Under the pieces are notes generated by a model that did no database searches, was not told the DNA's origin, and saw only the letters and a program-made list of their open reading frames with translations. Positions 8,094 through 15,800 of a stretch of 64,000 nt of DNA are shown here, piece by piece. The position numbers and the translations under genes are program-made. The DNA lies in contig JBBQUT010000009.1 in assembly GCA_038212215.1 (NCBI GenBank), forward strand, positions 69,726 to 133,725, read 5' to 3'. This DNA comes from JALZAI01 sp038212215 (GTDB taxonomy: Bacteria > Actinomycetota > Actinomycetes > Mycobacteriales > Jatrophihabitantaceae). Numbering within the stretch: position 1 is the stretch's first letter; each line of letters opens with the position of its first letter.

Positions 8094-10205
8094 ATGCAGG
8101 TCTGGCCTGGTACTCCCTACCCGTTGGGAGCGACTTACGACGGGTCCGGGACCAATTTCGCTTTGTTCAGCGAGGTTGCCGAGAAGGTCGAACTCTGCTT
8201 GTTCGACGCCGACGACAACGAGTCGCGGATCGAACTGCCCGAGGTCGACGGCTTCGTCTGGCACGTGTTCCTGCCCGGGGTGGAGCCAGGGCAGCGCTAC
8301 GGGTATCGCGTGCATGGCCCTCGGGACGTCGCCCTAGGCAAGCGATGCAACCCGAACAAGCTGCTACTCGATCCGTACACCAAGGCAATCGACGGCAGCA
8401 TCGACTGGGACGAGTCGCTGTTTGGCTATCACTTCAGTGATCCCGAGCTGATGAACGACGACGACTCGGCCGTCCACATGCCCAAGTGCGTCGTCATCAA
8501 CCCGTTCTTCGACTGGGGCGTCGACCGGCCACCTAAACATGCCTACGCGGACTCGATCATCTACGAGACGCACGTGAAGGGCATGACCGAGCGTCACCCC
8601 GACGTCCCGGAGGAAATGCGCGGGACGTATTCCGGCATGGCCCATCCGGCCGTCATCGAACATCTCAGCGCGCTCGGCGTGACGGCCGTCGAACTGATGC
8701 CGGTGCACCACTTCGTCAACGACTCGTTCCTCGGCGACAAGGGCCTATCCAACTACTGGGGCTACAACACCATCGGCTTCCTCGCGCCGGACTGCAAGTA
8801 CTCCTGGGGCACCAGTCCCGGCAGCCAGGTGCAGGAGTTCAAGGCGATGGTGCGCACCCTGCACGAGGCGAACATCGAGGTCATCCTCGACGTCGTCTAC
8901 AACCACACCGGCGAGGGAAACCATCTCGGTCCGATGCTGTCGTTCCGCGGAATCGACAACGCGGCCTACTACCGCCTCGTCGAGGACAGCCCGCAGCACT
9001 ACATGGACTACACCGGAACCGGCAACACGCTCAACGTTCGCCATCCCCACACGCTGCAGCTGATCATGGACTCGCTGCGCTACTGGGTCACCGAGATGCA
9101 TGTGGACGGCTTCCGGTTCGACCTCGCCGCGACGCTCGCGCGCGAGTTCTATGACGTCGACCGGCTCTCGTCCTTCTTCGATCTCGTGCAGCAGGACCCG
9201 ATCGTCAGCCAGGTCAAGCTGATCGCGGAGCCGTGGGACGTCGGCCCCGGCGGCTACCAGGTCGGCAACTTCCCACCGCAATGGACCGAGTGGAACGGCA
9301 AGTATCGCGACACTGTCCGCGACTTCTGGCGCGGCGAGCCTGCCACGATCGGCGAGTTCGCAGCGCGTCTCACCGGTTCTGCCGACCTTTACGAGCGCTC
9401 CGGACGGCGACCGGTAGCAAACATCAACTTCGTCACCGCGCACGACGGTTTTACGCTCCGCGACCTCGTGTCCTACAACGACAAGCACAACGAGGCAAAC
9501 GACGACGGCAACACCGACGGCGAGAGCCACAACCGCTCCTGGAACTGCGGGGTCGAAGGGGCGACGAGCGACGAGCAGATCGTCGCCTTGCGAAACCAGC
9601 AGGAACGCAACTTCATCACGACGTTGCTGCTGTCGCAGGGCGTACCGATGCTCTGCCACGGAGACGAACTGGGCCGCACCCAGCAGGGCAACAACAACGG
9701 CTACTGCCAGGACAACGAACTCACCTGGATCGACTGGACGAAGGTCGATGCCGATCTGCTGGTTTTCACCCAGCGCGTCGCCAACCTACGCAGCAAGCAC
9801 CCGATTTTCCGCCGCCGCAGGTTCTTCGACGGCCGGCCCGTGCGCCGTCGCGGTGCCGACGCCCTCCCCGACATCGGCTGGTTCTCGCCGGACGGCACCG
9901 AGATGTCCGAGGAGGATTGGGGCTCCGGATTCGGTCGTGCGATTGCGGTATTCCTCAACGGTCAAGGGATTCCCGATCGGGACGGCCGGGGACAGCGACG
10001 CGTCGACGACTCGTTCGTCATGTGTTTCAGCGCCCACCACGAGCCGATCGACTTCCACCTGCCGCCCGACGAATACGCGCCGGCGTGGGAAGTCGTCCTC
10101 GACACGGTGCACGCCGACGAAGAGGCAGCACCGCGCACTTTCCGAGCCAAGGACGTCATCTCGGTAGGCCCGCGCGCGATTGTTGTCCTGCGTCGAACGG
10201 ACTGA
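8094..10205 (+). CDS. glgX: Glycogen debranching enzyme (isoamylase-type, GlgX/TreX)
   Basis: This 703-aa GH13 enzyme hydrolyses alpha-1,6 branches of glycogen or maltodextrin. An N-terminal CBM48 domain (PLGATYDGSGTNFALFSEVA) is followed by the catalytic barrel: VVYNHTGEG, then GFRFDLAATLARE with the Asp nucleophile, LIAEPWDVGPGGYQVGNFP with the general-acid Glu, and NFVTAHDGFTLRDLVSY with the transition-state Asp. EWNGKYRDTVRDFWRG is typical of the GlgX/TreX group. A good ribosome site (AAGGAG, 4 nt spacing) precedes ATG 8094. treY starts 5 nt after the stop, so the pair prepares debranched chains for the TreY/TreZ trehalose route. Confidence 0.96.
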   Translation: MQVWPGTPYPLGATYDGSGTNFALFSEVAEKVELCLFDADDNESRIELPEVDGFVWHVFLPGVEPGQRYGYRVHGPRDVALGKRCNPNKLLLDPYTKAIDGSIDWDESLFGYHFSDPELMNDDDSAVHMPKCVVINPFFDWGVDRPPKHAYADSIIYETHVKGMTERHPDVPEEMRGTYSGMAHPAVIEHLSALGVTAVELMPVHHFVNDSFLGDKGLSNYWGYNTIGFLAPDCKYSWGTSPGSQVQEFKAMVRTLHEANIEVILDVVYNHTGEGNHLGPMLSFRGIDNAAYYRLVEDSPQHYMDYTGTGNTLNVRHPHTLQLIMDSLRYWVTEMHVDGFRFDLAATLAREFYDVDRLSSFFDLVQQDPIVSQVKLIAEPWDVGPGGYQVGNFPPQWTEWNGKYRDTVRDFWRGEPATIGEFAARLTGSADLYERSGRRPVANINFVTAHDGFTLRDLVSYNDKHNEANDDGNTDGESHNRSWNCGVEGATSDEQIVALRNQQERNFITTLLLSQGVPMLCHGDELGRTQQGNNNGYCQDNELTWIDWTKVDADLLVFTQRVANLRSKHPIFRRRRFFDGRPVRRRGADALPDIGWFSPDGTEMSEEDWGSGFGRAIAVFLNGQGIPDRDGRGQRRVDDSFVMCFSAHHEPIDFHLPPDEYAPAWEVVLDTVHADEEAAPRTFRAKDVISVGPRAIVVLRRTD

Positions 10206-10210
10206 CCAGC

Positions 10211-12490
10211 ATGCCGGTCCCTTCTTCGACTTACCGCTTGCAGGTGCGCGCGTCTTTTGATCTGCACGCCGCTGCCGGTGTCTGCGACTACCTGCCGACG
10301 CTCGGCTCAGGCGCGGCATATCTGTCGCCATTGCTGGTTTCCGAGCGTGGTTCCGATCACGGCTACGACGTTGTCGCCTTCGACTCCGTCGACCCGGCGC
10401 GCGGTGGCGCCGACGGGTGGACGCGCCTGCTCGCCGCGGCCCGGTCGCGCGGGCTCGGCGTTGTCGTCGACATCGTGCCGAATCACACCGGCATCGCGAC
10501 CCCGGCCGACAACCGCGCCTGGTGGGACGTGCTGCGTCTGGGCCGGGAATCCCCGTGGGCCTCGTGGTTCGACATCGAGTGGACCAGCGGCCGAATCCTG
10601 CTGCCAGTCCTGGGCGATGAATTCGAGCCGTCCCAACTCGAAGTGGCCGGCAGTGGCGACAATGCGGAACTGCGCTACTTCGAGCACCGCTTCCCAGTCG
10701 CGCCCGGCACGGACGGCGGCAGCGCATCGGAGGTGCACGAGCGACAGCACTACCTATTGGTGAGCTTTCGCCGCGCCGACACCGAGCAGAACTACCGGCG
10801 CTTCTTCGCCGTGACCACGCTGGCGGGGCTCCGAGTCGAGGATCCTGCAGTGTTCGGTGCGACCCACGAGCAGATCGGCCGATGGCTGCGCCTCGACAAT
10901 ATTGACGGCGTGCGCATCGACCACCCGGACGGTCTGGTCGACCCGCTCGACTACCTCACCCGGCTGCGGGAGTTGGCCGGCTCAGACGCCTGGATCACGG
11001 TGGAGAAGATACTCGAGCCAGGAGAGCAACTGCCGCCGGAATGGCCGGTCGACGGCACCACTGGTTACGACGCGATGACCGAGGTTGGCGGCCTATTCGT
11101 CGACCCGCACGGGGAGTCGCCGCTCACCTCGCTCTACGTCGACATCACCGGCGACAGCGCCGATTTCGCCGAGCATATGAGCGCGGGCAAGCGTTTCGTT
11201 GCGACCACGATCCTGCAGGCTGAGATTTCGAGACTCGCGCGACTCGTGCCCGATGTCGACAACGCCCGCGACGCGCTGCTGGAACTCGTCGTCGCGTTCC
11301 CGGTCTACCGCTCCTATCTACCGACGGGTGCCGCCGACCTCGCCACGGCGATCGCGACCGCGCGCGCTGCCCGTCCCGACCTCGGCGAGTCGATCGATGC
11401 CCTCGCGCCACGGCTGAACGAGCCTTCCAGCGAGCTGTGTGCCCGCTTCCAACAGACGACCGGCGCGGTCATGGCCAAGGGCGTCGAGGACACCGCGTAC
11501 TACCGCTACACGAGATTCATCGCGCTCAACGAAGTCGGCGGCAACCCGGCTCAGTTCGGGTTCGCACCCGACTCATTCCACGACGCCCAGCAACGACGGC
11601 AGGCGATCGCGCCACGCAGCATGACTGCGCTGGCTACCCACGACACCAAACGCGGCGAGGATGTCCGAGCGCGACTCGCAGTGCTGAGCGAACTTCCCGC
11701 CGAATGGTCCGCGCTGGTGCGTGAGCTGATGGCGGCGGTGCCAATCCCGGATCCGTCCTTCGGCTACTTGCTCTGGCAAACATTCGCCGGCGCCGGGCTG
11801 ATCGAGCGTGCGCGGATGCACGCCTACGCAGAAAAGGCGATGCGCGAGGCGGGACAGTCGACCAACTGGATCGATCCTGTCGCGGCATTCGAGGCGAGCG
11901 TGCACACCGCAGTCGATACCGCCTACGACGATGCGGATGTGCGAGCAGCCCTGACAAGCTTCCTCGTTCGGATCGAGCCGTGGGCCTGCTCGAACTCGTT
12001 GGCGCAAAAGCTGGTGCAGCTCACCATGCCCGGAGTCGCGGACGTGTACCAGGGCACCGAACTCTGGGATGACTCGCTCGTCGATCCTGATAACCGGCGC
12101 GCGGTCGACTTCGACGTCCGGCGGGAAATGCTGTCTCGACTCGACGCGGACGATGCCCCGCCGCCGGTCGACGCGACGGGTCTCGCCAAGTTGTATGTGG
12201 TCTCGCGAGCGTTGCGCCTACGCCGCGACCGGCACGATCTGTTCACCGGCTACACCCCGCTGCGGGCCGACGGTTCCGCCGCACAGCACGCGGTGGCCTT
12301 CGACCGCGGTGGCGCGGTTACGGTGGCTACCCGTCTGCCGGTGGGGCTGCACCGAACAGGCGGTTGGCGCGACACGACGCTCGATCTGGGCGCCGGCGCG
12401 ACGGACCTGCTGACCGGCGCGCACCACAAAGCAAACGTCGGGCTGGCTGAACTGCTCGCCGACTACCCGGTTGCCCTGCTCGTGCGCTGA
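10211..12490 (+). CDS. treY: Maltooligosyl trehalose synthase
   Basis: TreY isomerises the reducing-end alpha-1,4 bond of maltooligosaccharides to alpha,alpha-1,1, giving maltooligosyl trehalose. The 759-aa GH13 protein starts with the family mark STYRLQV (residues 5-11) and SERGSDHGYDVV, and has VVDIVPNHTG, GVRIDHPDGLVDPLDYL (Asp nucleophile), WITVEKILEPGEQLP (general acid Glu) and THDTKRGEDVRARLAVLSE. It starts 5 nt after glgX and shares its transcript. The partner hydrolase treZ is not adjacent but lies at 15.8 kb beyond an opposing operon. Confidence 0.97.
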   Translation: MPVPSSTYRLQVRASFDLHAAAGVCDYLPTLGSGAAYLSPLLVSERGSDHGYDVVAFDSVDPARGGADGWTRLLAAARSRGLGVVVDIVPNHTGIATPADNRAWWDVLRLGRESPWASWFDIEWTSGRILLPVLGDEFEPSQLEVAGSGDNAELRYFEHRFPVAPGTDGGSASEVHERQHYLLVSFRRADTEQNYRRFFAVTTLAGLRVEDPAVFGATHEQIGRWLRLDNIDGVRIDHPDGLVDPLDYLTRLRELAGSDAWITVEKILEPGEQLPPEWPVDGTTGYDAMTEVGGLFVDPHGESPLTSLYVDITGDSADFAEHMSAGKRFVATTILQAEISRLARLVPDVDNARDALLELVVAFPVYRSYLPTGAADLATAIATARAARPDLGESIDALAPRLNEPSSELCARFQQTTGAVMAKGVEDTAYYRYTRFIALNEVGGNPAQFGFAPDSFHDAQQRRQAIAPRSMTALATHDTKRGEDVRARLAVLSELPAEWSALVRELMAAVPIPDPSFGYLLWQTFAGAGLIERARMHAYAEKAMREAGQSTNWIDPVAAFEASVHTAVDTAYDDADVRAALTSFLVRIEPWACSNSLAQKLVQLTMPGVADVYQGTELWDDSLVDPDNRRAVDFDVRREMLSRLDADDAPPPVDATGLAKLYVVSRALRLRRDRHDLFTGYTPLRADGSAAQHAVAFDRGGAVTVATRLPVGLHRTGGWRDTTLDLGAGATDLLTGAHHKANVGLAELLADYPVALLVR

Positions 12491-12534
12491 GTCGATTGAG
12501 CTGTGTCGGTTCAGCTAGATCCAGTGGAGCGCGC

Positions 12535-13398
12535 TCAGTGTGGCGGCGCCAGCCGTTTCACGAGCGCCGGAACGTCGAGATCACCCGGCGGGTACTGCGG
12601 GCTCATCGTCTCCAGCGTCTCCCGCAACAGCTCGCCGACGGCCCAGTTGCGGTAGGCCTTCGAGTCGGCCGGCACGACGAACCAGGGAGCTACGTCGGTG
12701 TCGCACTTCGCCAGCATCGCCTGGAACGCAGCTTGATAGTCGGCCCAGCGCGCTCGCTCGTCGAGGTCGGCCACCTTGAACTTCCAGTGCTTGCGTGGAT
12801 CCTCGAGCCGACTCAGCAACCGCTCCCGCTGCGTGTCGTAAGAGATGTGCAGCAAGCACTTGAGCACGGTCGTGCCGGCGTCCACGAGTTCCCGCTCGAA
12901 GGCGTTGATCGAGTCGTAGCGCGCGTCGAGGACGTCGCTCGGCACGAGGTCGTGAACGCGCGCCACCAGAACGTCCTCGTAATGCGAACGGTCAAAGATG
13001 CCGACGACACCCGGCGGCGGCAATTTTCGACGGATTCGCCACAGGAAGTCGTATCGCAGCTCGGTCTTCGTCGGCCGTTTGAACGCCGTGTACTCGACGC
13101 CTATCGGGCCGCAGGCACTGACGACATGCTCGATAGTGCCACCTTTCCCGGCGGTGTCGATTCCCTGCAGCACCAGCAGGAGGCTTCGTTTGCTACCGCC
13201 GCTGGCCTCCGCCCAGAGCGCCTCCTGGACCTCAGCGATCCGCTCGGCCGCGCCGGTCAGCTCGTCCTGGAGTTGCTTCGGCTTCTTCGCCTTGCCGTTC
13301 TTCTTGATCGGCAGTTCCGGGCGTGCTGACGAGTCGATGTCGGCGAGCTGTCCCGAACCGCCGGCGAACGCAAGAGCGGCGCGCATCGAGGTTCCCAT
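12535..13398 (-). CDS. ppk2: Polyphosphate kinase 2 family protein
   Basis: The 287-aa protein has the PPK2 P-loop kinase fold: Walker A QGIDTAGKGGTIEHV, then GVEYTAFKRPTKTELRYDFL and Walker B GVVGIFDRSHYEDVLVARV. A lid segment with RLEDPRKHWKF follows. PPK2 enzymes use polyphosphate to phosphorylate NDPs or NMPs; the class (I, II or III) cannot be read with certainty. Start 13398 (ATG) is chosen; an alternative ATG at 13386 shortens it by 4 residues. It lies 10 nt behind the SRPBCC gene and ends the five-gene minus-strand operon with the cytochrome b cassette. It is convergent with treY. Confidence 0.92.
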   Translation of the reverse strand: MGTSMRAALAFAGGSGQLADIDSSARPELPIKKNGKAKKPKQLQDELTGAAERIAEVQEALWAEASGGSKRSLLLVLQGIDTAGKGGTIEHVVSACGPIGVEYTAFKRPTKTELRYDFLWRIRRKLPPPGVVGIFDRSHYEDVLVARVHDLVPSDVLDARYDSINAFERELVDAGTTVLKCLLHISYDTQRERLLSRLEDPRKHWKFKVADLDERARWADYQAAFQAMLAKCDTDVAPWFVVPADSKAYRNWAVGELLRETLETMSPQYPPGDLDVPALVKRLAPPH

Positions 13399-13408
13399 TC
13401 GCCGAAGC

Positions 13409-13807
13409 CTAGGCCGTCGAGCGGACGAGGCGCGCCAGGGCGAGGCGGGCCAATGGTGCATAGGCTGCAACGACCGGTAGCGGGCCGTCGACCCGCAGCC
13501 ACGTCTCGCAGCCGCGCCCGCGCGCGATCACGCCGTGCGTGAGAACCAGGCGTAGCGGCCCGCGCCGCACCGTCCACATCCACTCACGGGTGGCTTCGTC
13601 GACCGCGTCCACGACGAAGTCCAGGTGCACGCCGAGCGGCCCGAACACCCGGCCGGTCGCCGCCGGCATCAACCGCTCGGTGCTGCACTGCACTTTGCTG
13701 ATCTGCGGTGCCCAGGAAGCCCACAGTGCTGGGCGGGCGTAACGCTCCCACGCCACCGCGGGATCGACAGGTCCGCGTACCCGCAGCGTCAACGACCTTC
13801 GCAGCAC
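13409..13807 (-). CDS. SRPBCC (START/polyketide cyclase-like) domain protein
   Basis: The protein has 132 aa and is predicted cytosolic. The pattern of a polyketide-cyclase/dehydrase-like SRPBCC fold is visible: an initial beta strand, then VDPAVAWERYARPALWASWAPQ (helical 'gate' region with the usual W..W..P) and later strands FVVDAVDEA and EWMWTVRRGPLRL. These domains bind small hydrophobic ligands. The GTG start at 13807 lies 27 nt after the cytochrome-associated gene and the stop is 10 nt before ppk2. It thus appears to belong to the same transcript, but its ligand is unknown. Confidence 0.72.
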   Translation of the reverse strand: MLRRSLTLRVRGPVDPAVAWERYARPALWASWAPQISKVQCSTERLMPAATGRVFGPLGVHLDFVVDAVDEATREWMWTVRRGPLRLVLTHGVIARGRGCETWLRVDGPLPVVAAYAPLARLALARLVRSTA

Positions 13808-13834
13808 CGCTGCATCATCGCATTGCCCGCAGTG

Positions 13835-14773
13835 TCAGCGTGTGTCGCGCCAGATGAGCTTGTGCACGCCGAGGTGGCGCGGTAGCGAACGTAGACCCGG
13901 AATGAACGGCACGAAGACCAGCACGAGGGTCAATACCATCATCAGTCCCCACACCAGGGCGTCGGCATTCTCTGAAGTGGAGAACGGCTTGACCTGGTAC
14001 CAGAACGTGTAGAGCCACATCCACGGCTGCCCGGGGAAATTGCCGGTTTCGTTCATCATTCCCCACTGGTCGCCACCCAGGTGGTCCGCGCGCGCTTGCT
14101 CCTCGAGGTAGGAGCCGTCGGCCAGCAGCAGCAACGGCTTGGTCTCATTGCTGGTGTAGTAACTGCTGCCACTGAGCAGACTCTGCAGCGAACCGCTTGC
14201 GGCAAGCGTCAGCAGTCGCGAGGTGAGCACGGGAACCGGCCCGAACTTGCCAGCTTTCACCTTTGCCGGCTCACCGCCGGGCGCCTTCGCGAGCGCATCG
14301 CCGTACGCGGTCGCCCAAGCGGTGCGGTCAGCGTCCTTCGCGGCATTCCATTCCTGTACCGCACTGGCGAGGCCGGGGTCCCCGACGACCTCGCTCAGTG
14401 GCGTGATGACCAGGTCTTTCGCTGCATCGACAGGGATCCGAACGCCTCCCCATTGCTGCGTCGCCAGCGGCCCGATCTTCTGCCCGACGGTGGCATGGTT
14501 GTATGGGGCTCCGTAGCCTGCGGTTCCGCTCGTGCCCGCGAGTTCCGCGGTCGCTGTCGCTACTACGTCGGTGGGCGCCGCCTTTGCCCAGTCCTGCAAG
14601 GAGATTGCCTTGCGGTCGGGCGAGGAGAACACGAGCGCCAGCAAGAGGGTCAGCACGACGACGACCGCGAGCGCGATCACGAATTCCTTCACCAGGTCGT
14701 AGGACCGGGTCGGGAACAGGTGGGAGTCGGGAGTCGTGTCACGCCGGCGCTTCACGGCGGACGACCCGGTCAT
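13835..14773 (-). CDS. Membrane subunit partnered with cytochrome b (possible subunit IV-like C-terminal part)
   Basis: The protein has 312 aa. One transmembrane helix near the N-terminus (FVIALAVVVVLTLLLALVF, about residues 31-49) is followed by a roughly 190-residue soluble loop that should be outside, then an aromatic segment WMWLYTFWYQVKPF, a helix (ALVWGLMMVLTLVLVFVPF) and a tail PGLRSLPRHLGVHKLIWR. The end resembles the C-terminal helices of cytochrome b/b6f subunit IV, but I see no strong haem or quinone motif. Start ATG overlaps the cytochrome b stop by 4 nt. It is probably an obligate partner of that protein; its large loop has no CxxCH, so it is not a c-type cytochrome. Confidence 0.7.
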   Translation of the reverse strand: MTGSSAVKRRRDTTPDSHLFPTRSYDLVKEFVIALAVVVVLTLLLALVFSSPDRKAISLQDWAKAAPTDVVATATAELAGTSGTAGYGAPYNHATVGQKIGPLATQQWGGVRIPVDAAKDLVITPLSEVVGDPGLASAVQEWNAAKDADRTAWATAYGDALAKAPGGEPAKVKAGKFGPVPVLTSRLLTLAASGSLQSLLSGSSYYTSNETKPLLLLADGSYLEEQARADHLGGDQWGMMNETGNFPGQPWMWLYTFWYQVKPFSTSENADALVWGLMMVLTLVLVFVPFIPGLRSLPRHLGVHKLIWRDTR

Positions 14774-15489
14774 CGCCCGACCCCTGCAGGCGGTGCCGGC
14801 TCGGTGACAGGCATGGGGGCGGCGCGGCCGTTAGGTGGTGCGGCTGCGGAGACCGGTGGGGCAGCCCCAGGCGGCACCGCGTCAAACGGCGGAACGATGC
14901 CGTGGCGTCGCACGAGAACCACGTGGGCCACCACCAGGAAGCCCACTACCAGCGGAAGCAACACGATGTGCCACAGCAACATCTGGCCCGGATCGAGGAC
15001 GTTGAAGTAGGCGCCCATGACGACCGCGTTCAGACCGTCCTTCGCCTGCGTAGAAATCCACTGCGAGTCGAAGTTCGATTGCGACAGGTAGCCGGTGAAC
15101 GCCGTGCCGATCGAACCGATGAATGCCACCGCACCGGTGATCCAGGTGAGCGCGCGCTTGCCGCGCCACGCGGCCATGAAGAACTTGCCCCACAGGTGGA
15201 CCACCATGAACATGAAGAACAGCTCGACGCTCCACAGGTGCATCGAGTTCACGAAGTGCCCGATCGACGACGAATGCCACCAGGTGGGGCCCTTGACAGT
15301 GAGCGCGACGCCGGAGGTGAGCACGACGACGAAGGCTGCCAAGGTAGCGACACCGAAGACGTAGATCCAGGACCGCATGTAGGCAGGTTGGCGATCGGGC
15401 AACCATTGCCCGGCCGGCACGGTCCGCCCGATGCGGTTTCTGGTCCGAACCGTCCAACTGCTGGAAACCTGGCGGTCAACGCGTGACAT
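14770..15489 (-). CDS. Cytochrome b6-like di-haem membrane protein (cytochrome b N-terminal domain)
   Basis: The 239-aa protein has four main helices. The four haem ligands of the cytochrome b family are present: H84 and H98 in helix B (H-X13-H) and H174 and H189 in helix D. The latter pair is spaced H-X14-H, as in cytochrome b6 rather than X13 as in bc1. TGYLSQSNFDSQW stands where GYxLPW is usual. A Pro/Ala-rich tail closes the protein. It should move electrons across the membrane between quinol and a partner. No Rieske protein or cytochrome c is encoded nearby, so it is not a normal bc1 operon. Start ATG 15489 overlaps the small upstream gene by 14 nt. Confidence 0.88.
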   Translation of the reverse strand: MSRVDRQVSSSWTVRTRNRIGRTVPAGQWLPDRQPAYMRSWIYVFGVATLAAFVVVLTSGVALTVKGPTWWHSSSIGHFVNSMHLWSVELFFMFMVVHLWGKFFMAAWRGKRALTWITGAVAFIGSIGTAFTGYLSQSNFDSQWISTQAKDGLNAVVMGAYFNVLDPGQMLLWHIVLLPLVVGFLVVAHVVLVRRHGIVPPFDAVPPGAAPPVSAAAPPNGRAAPMPVTEPAPPAGVGR

Positions 15490-15661
15490 CGGGGCGCTCC
15501 TGCGAGTTCGCGGCGTGACTGCCCGGGAAAGGCAGGACGAGTGCGAGCACGAACAGCAGGACCATCACCAAGGCGATCAGGAAATTAGTCAACGAGATGT
15601 GGATGACTCCCCACGACAAGAAGTGGGTATGTCCGGACAACAGGCCTAGCGAAGTGATCAT
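15476..15661 (-). CDS. Small single-pass membrane protein of the cytochrome b cassette
   Basis: A 61-aa product starts at the ATG at 15661. It has one long hydrophobic stretch (NFLIALVMVLLFVLALVLPF) preceded by GHTHFLSWGVIHI with three His residues. The end overlaps the cytochrome b start by 14 nt, which argues for translation as the first gene of the operon. The frame extends upstream to 15700 but the shorter form keeps the membrane protein intact. It may be a small accessory subunit of the complex; I know no named family for it. Confidence 0.62.
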   Translation of the reverse strand: MITSLGLLSGHTHFLSWGVIHISLTNFLIALVMVLLFVLALVLPFPGSHAANSQERPDVTR

Positions 15662-15722
15662 CACCGTGGTACACCCCTTCCGTAGGTGACTCAAGTGCAC
15701 CGTGTATCCGGGCGGGCGGCAC

Positions 15723-15738
15723 AGGGCCGAAAGGCCCT
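15723..15738. other. Hairpin with GAAA tetraloop between divergent genes
   Basis: AGGGCC-GAAA-GGCCCT forms a 6-bp perfect stem closed by a GNRA-type loop. It sits between the start of the cytochrome cassette (15661, minus strand) and treZ (15801, plus strand), so it may lie in either 5' leader. No U-tract follows, so I do not call a terminator. Confidence 0.4.
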
Positions 15739-15800
15739 TACGTGCGCTCGACGCTCACCGTCGTTGTTACGGTGCGCCCTGGCCGGGGCAGTCTGATCGA

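Noticed and set aside
9233..10210. Upstream extension of the treY frame through glgX
   Set aside because: The extension lies antiparallel in frame to GlgX coding sequence and is Arg-rich; TreY begins at MPVPSSTYRLQV.
12491..12534. Possible bidirectional terminator between treY and ppk2
   Set aside because: AGCTG/CAGCT gives only a 5-bp stem with an 8-nt loop and no U-tract; too weak to call.
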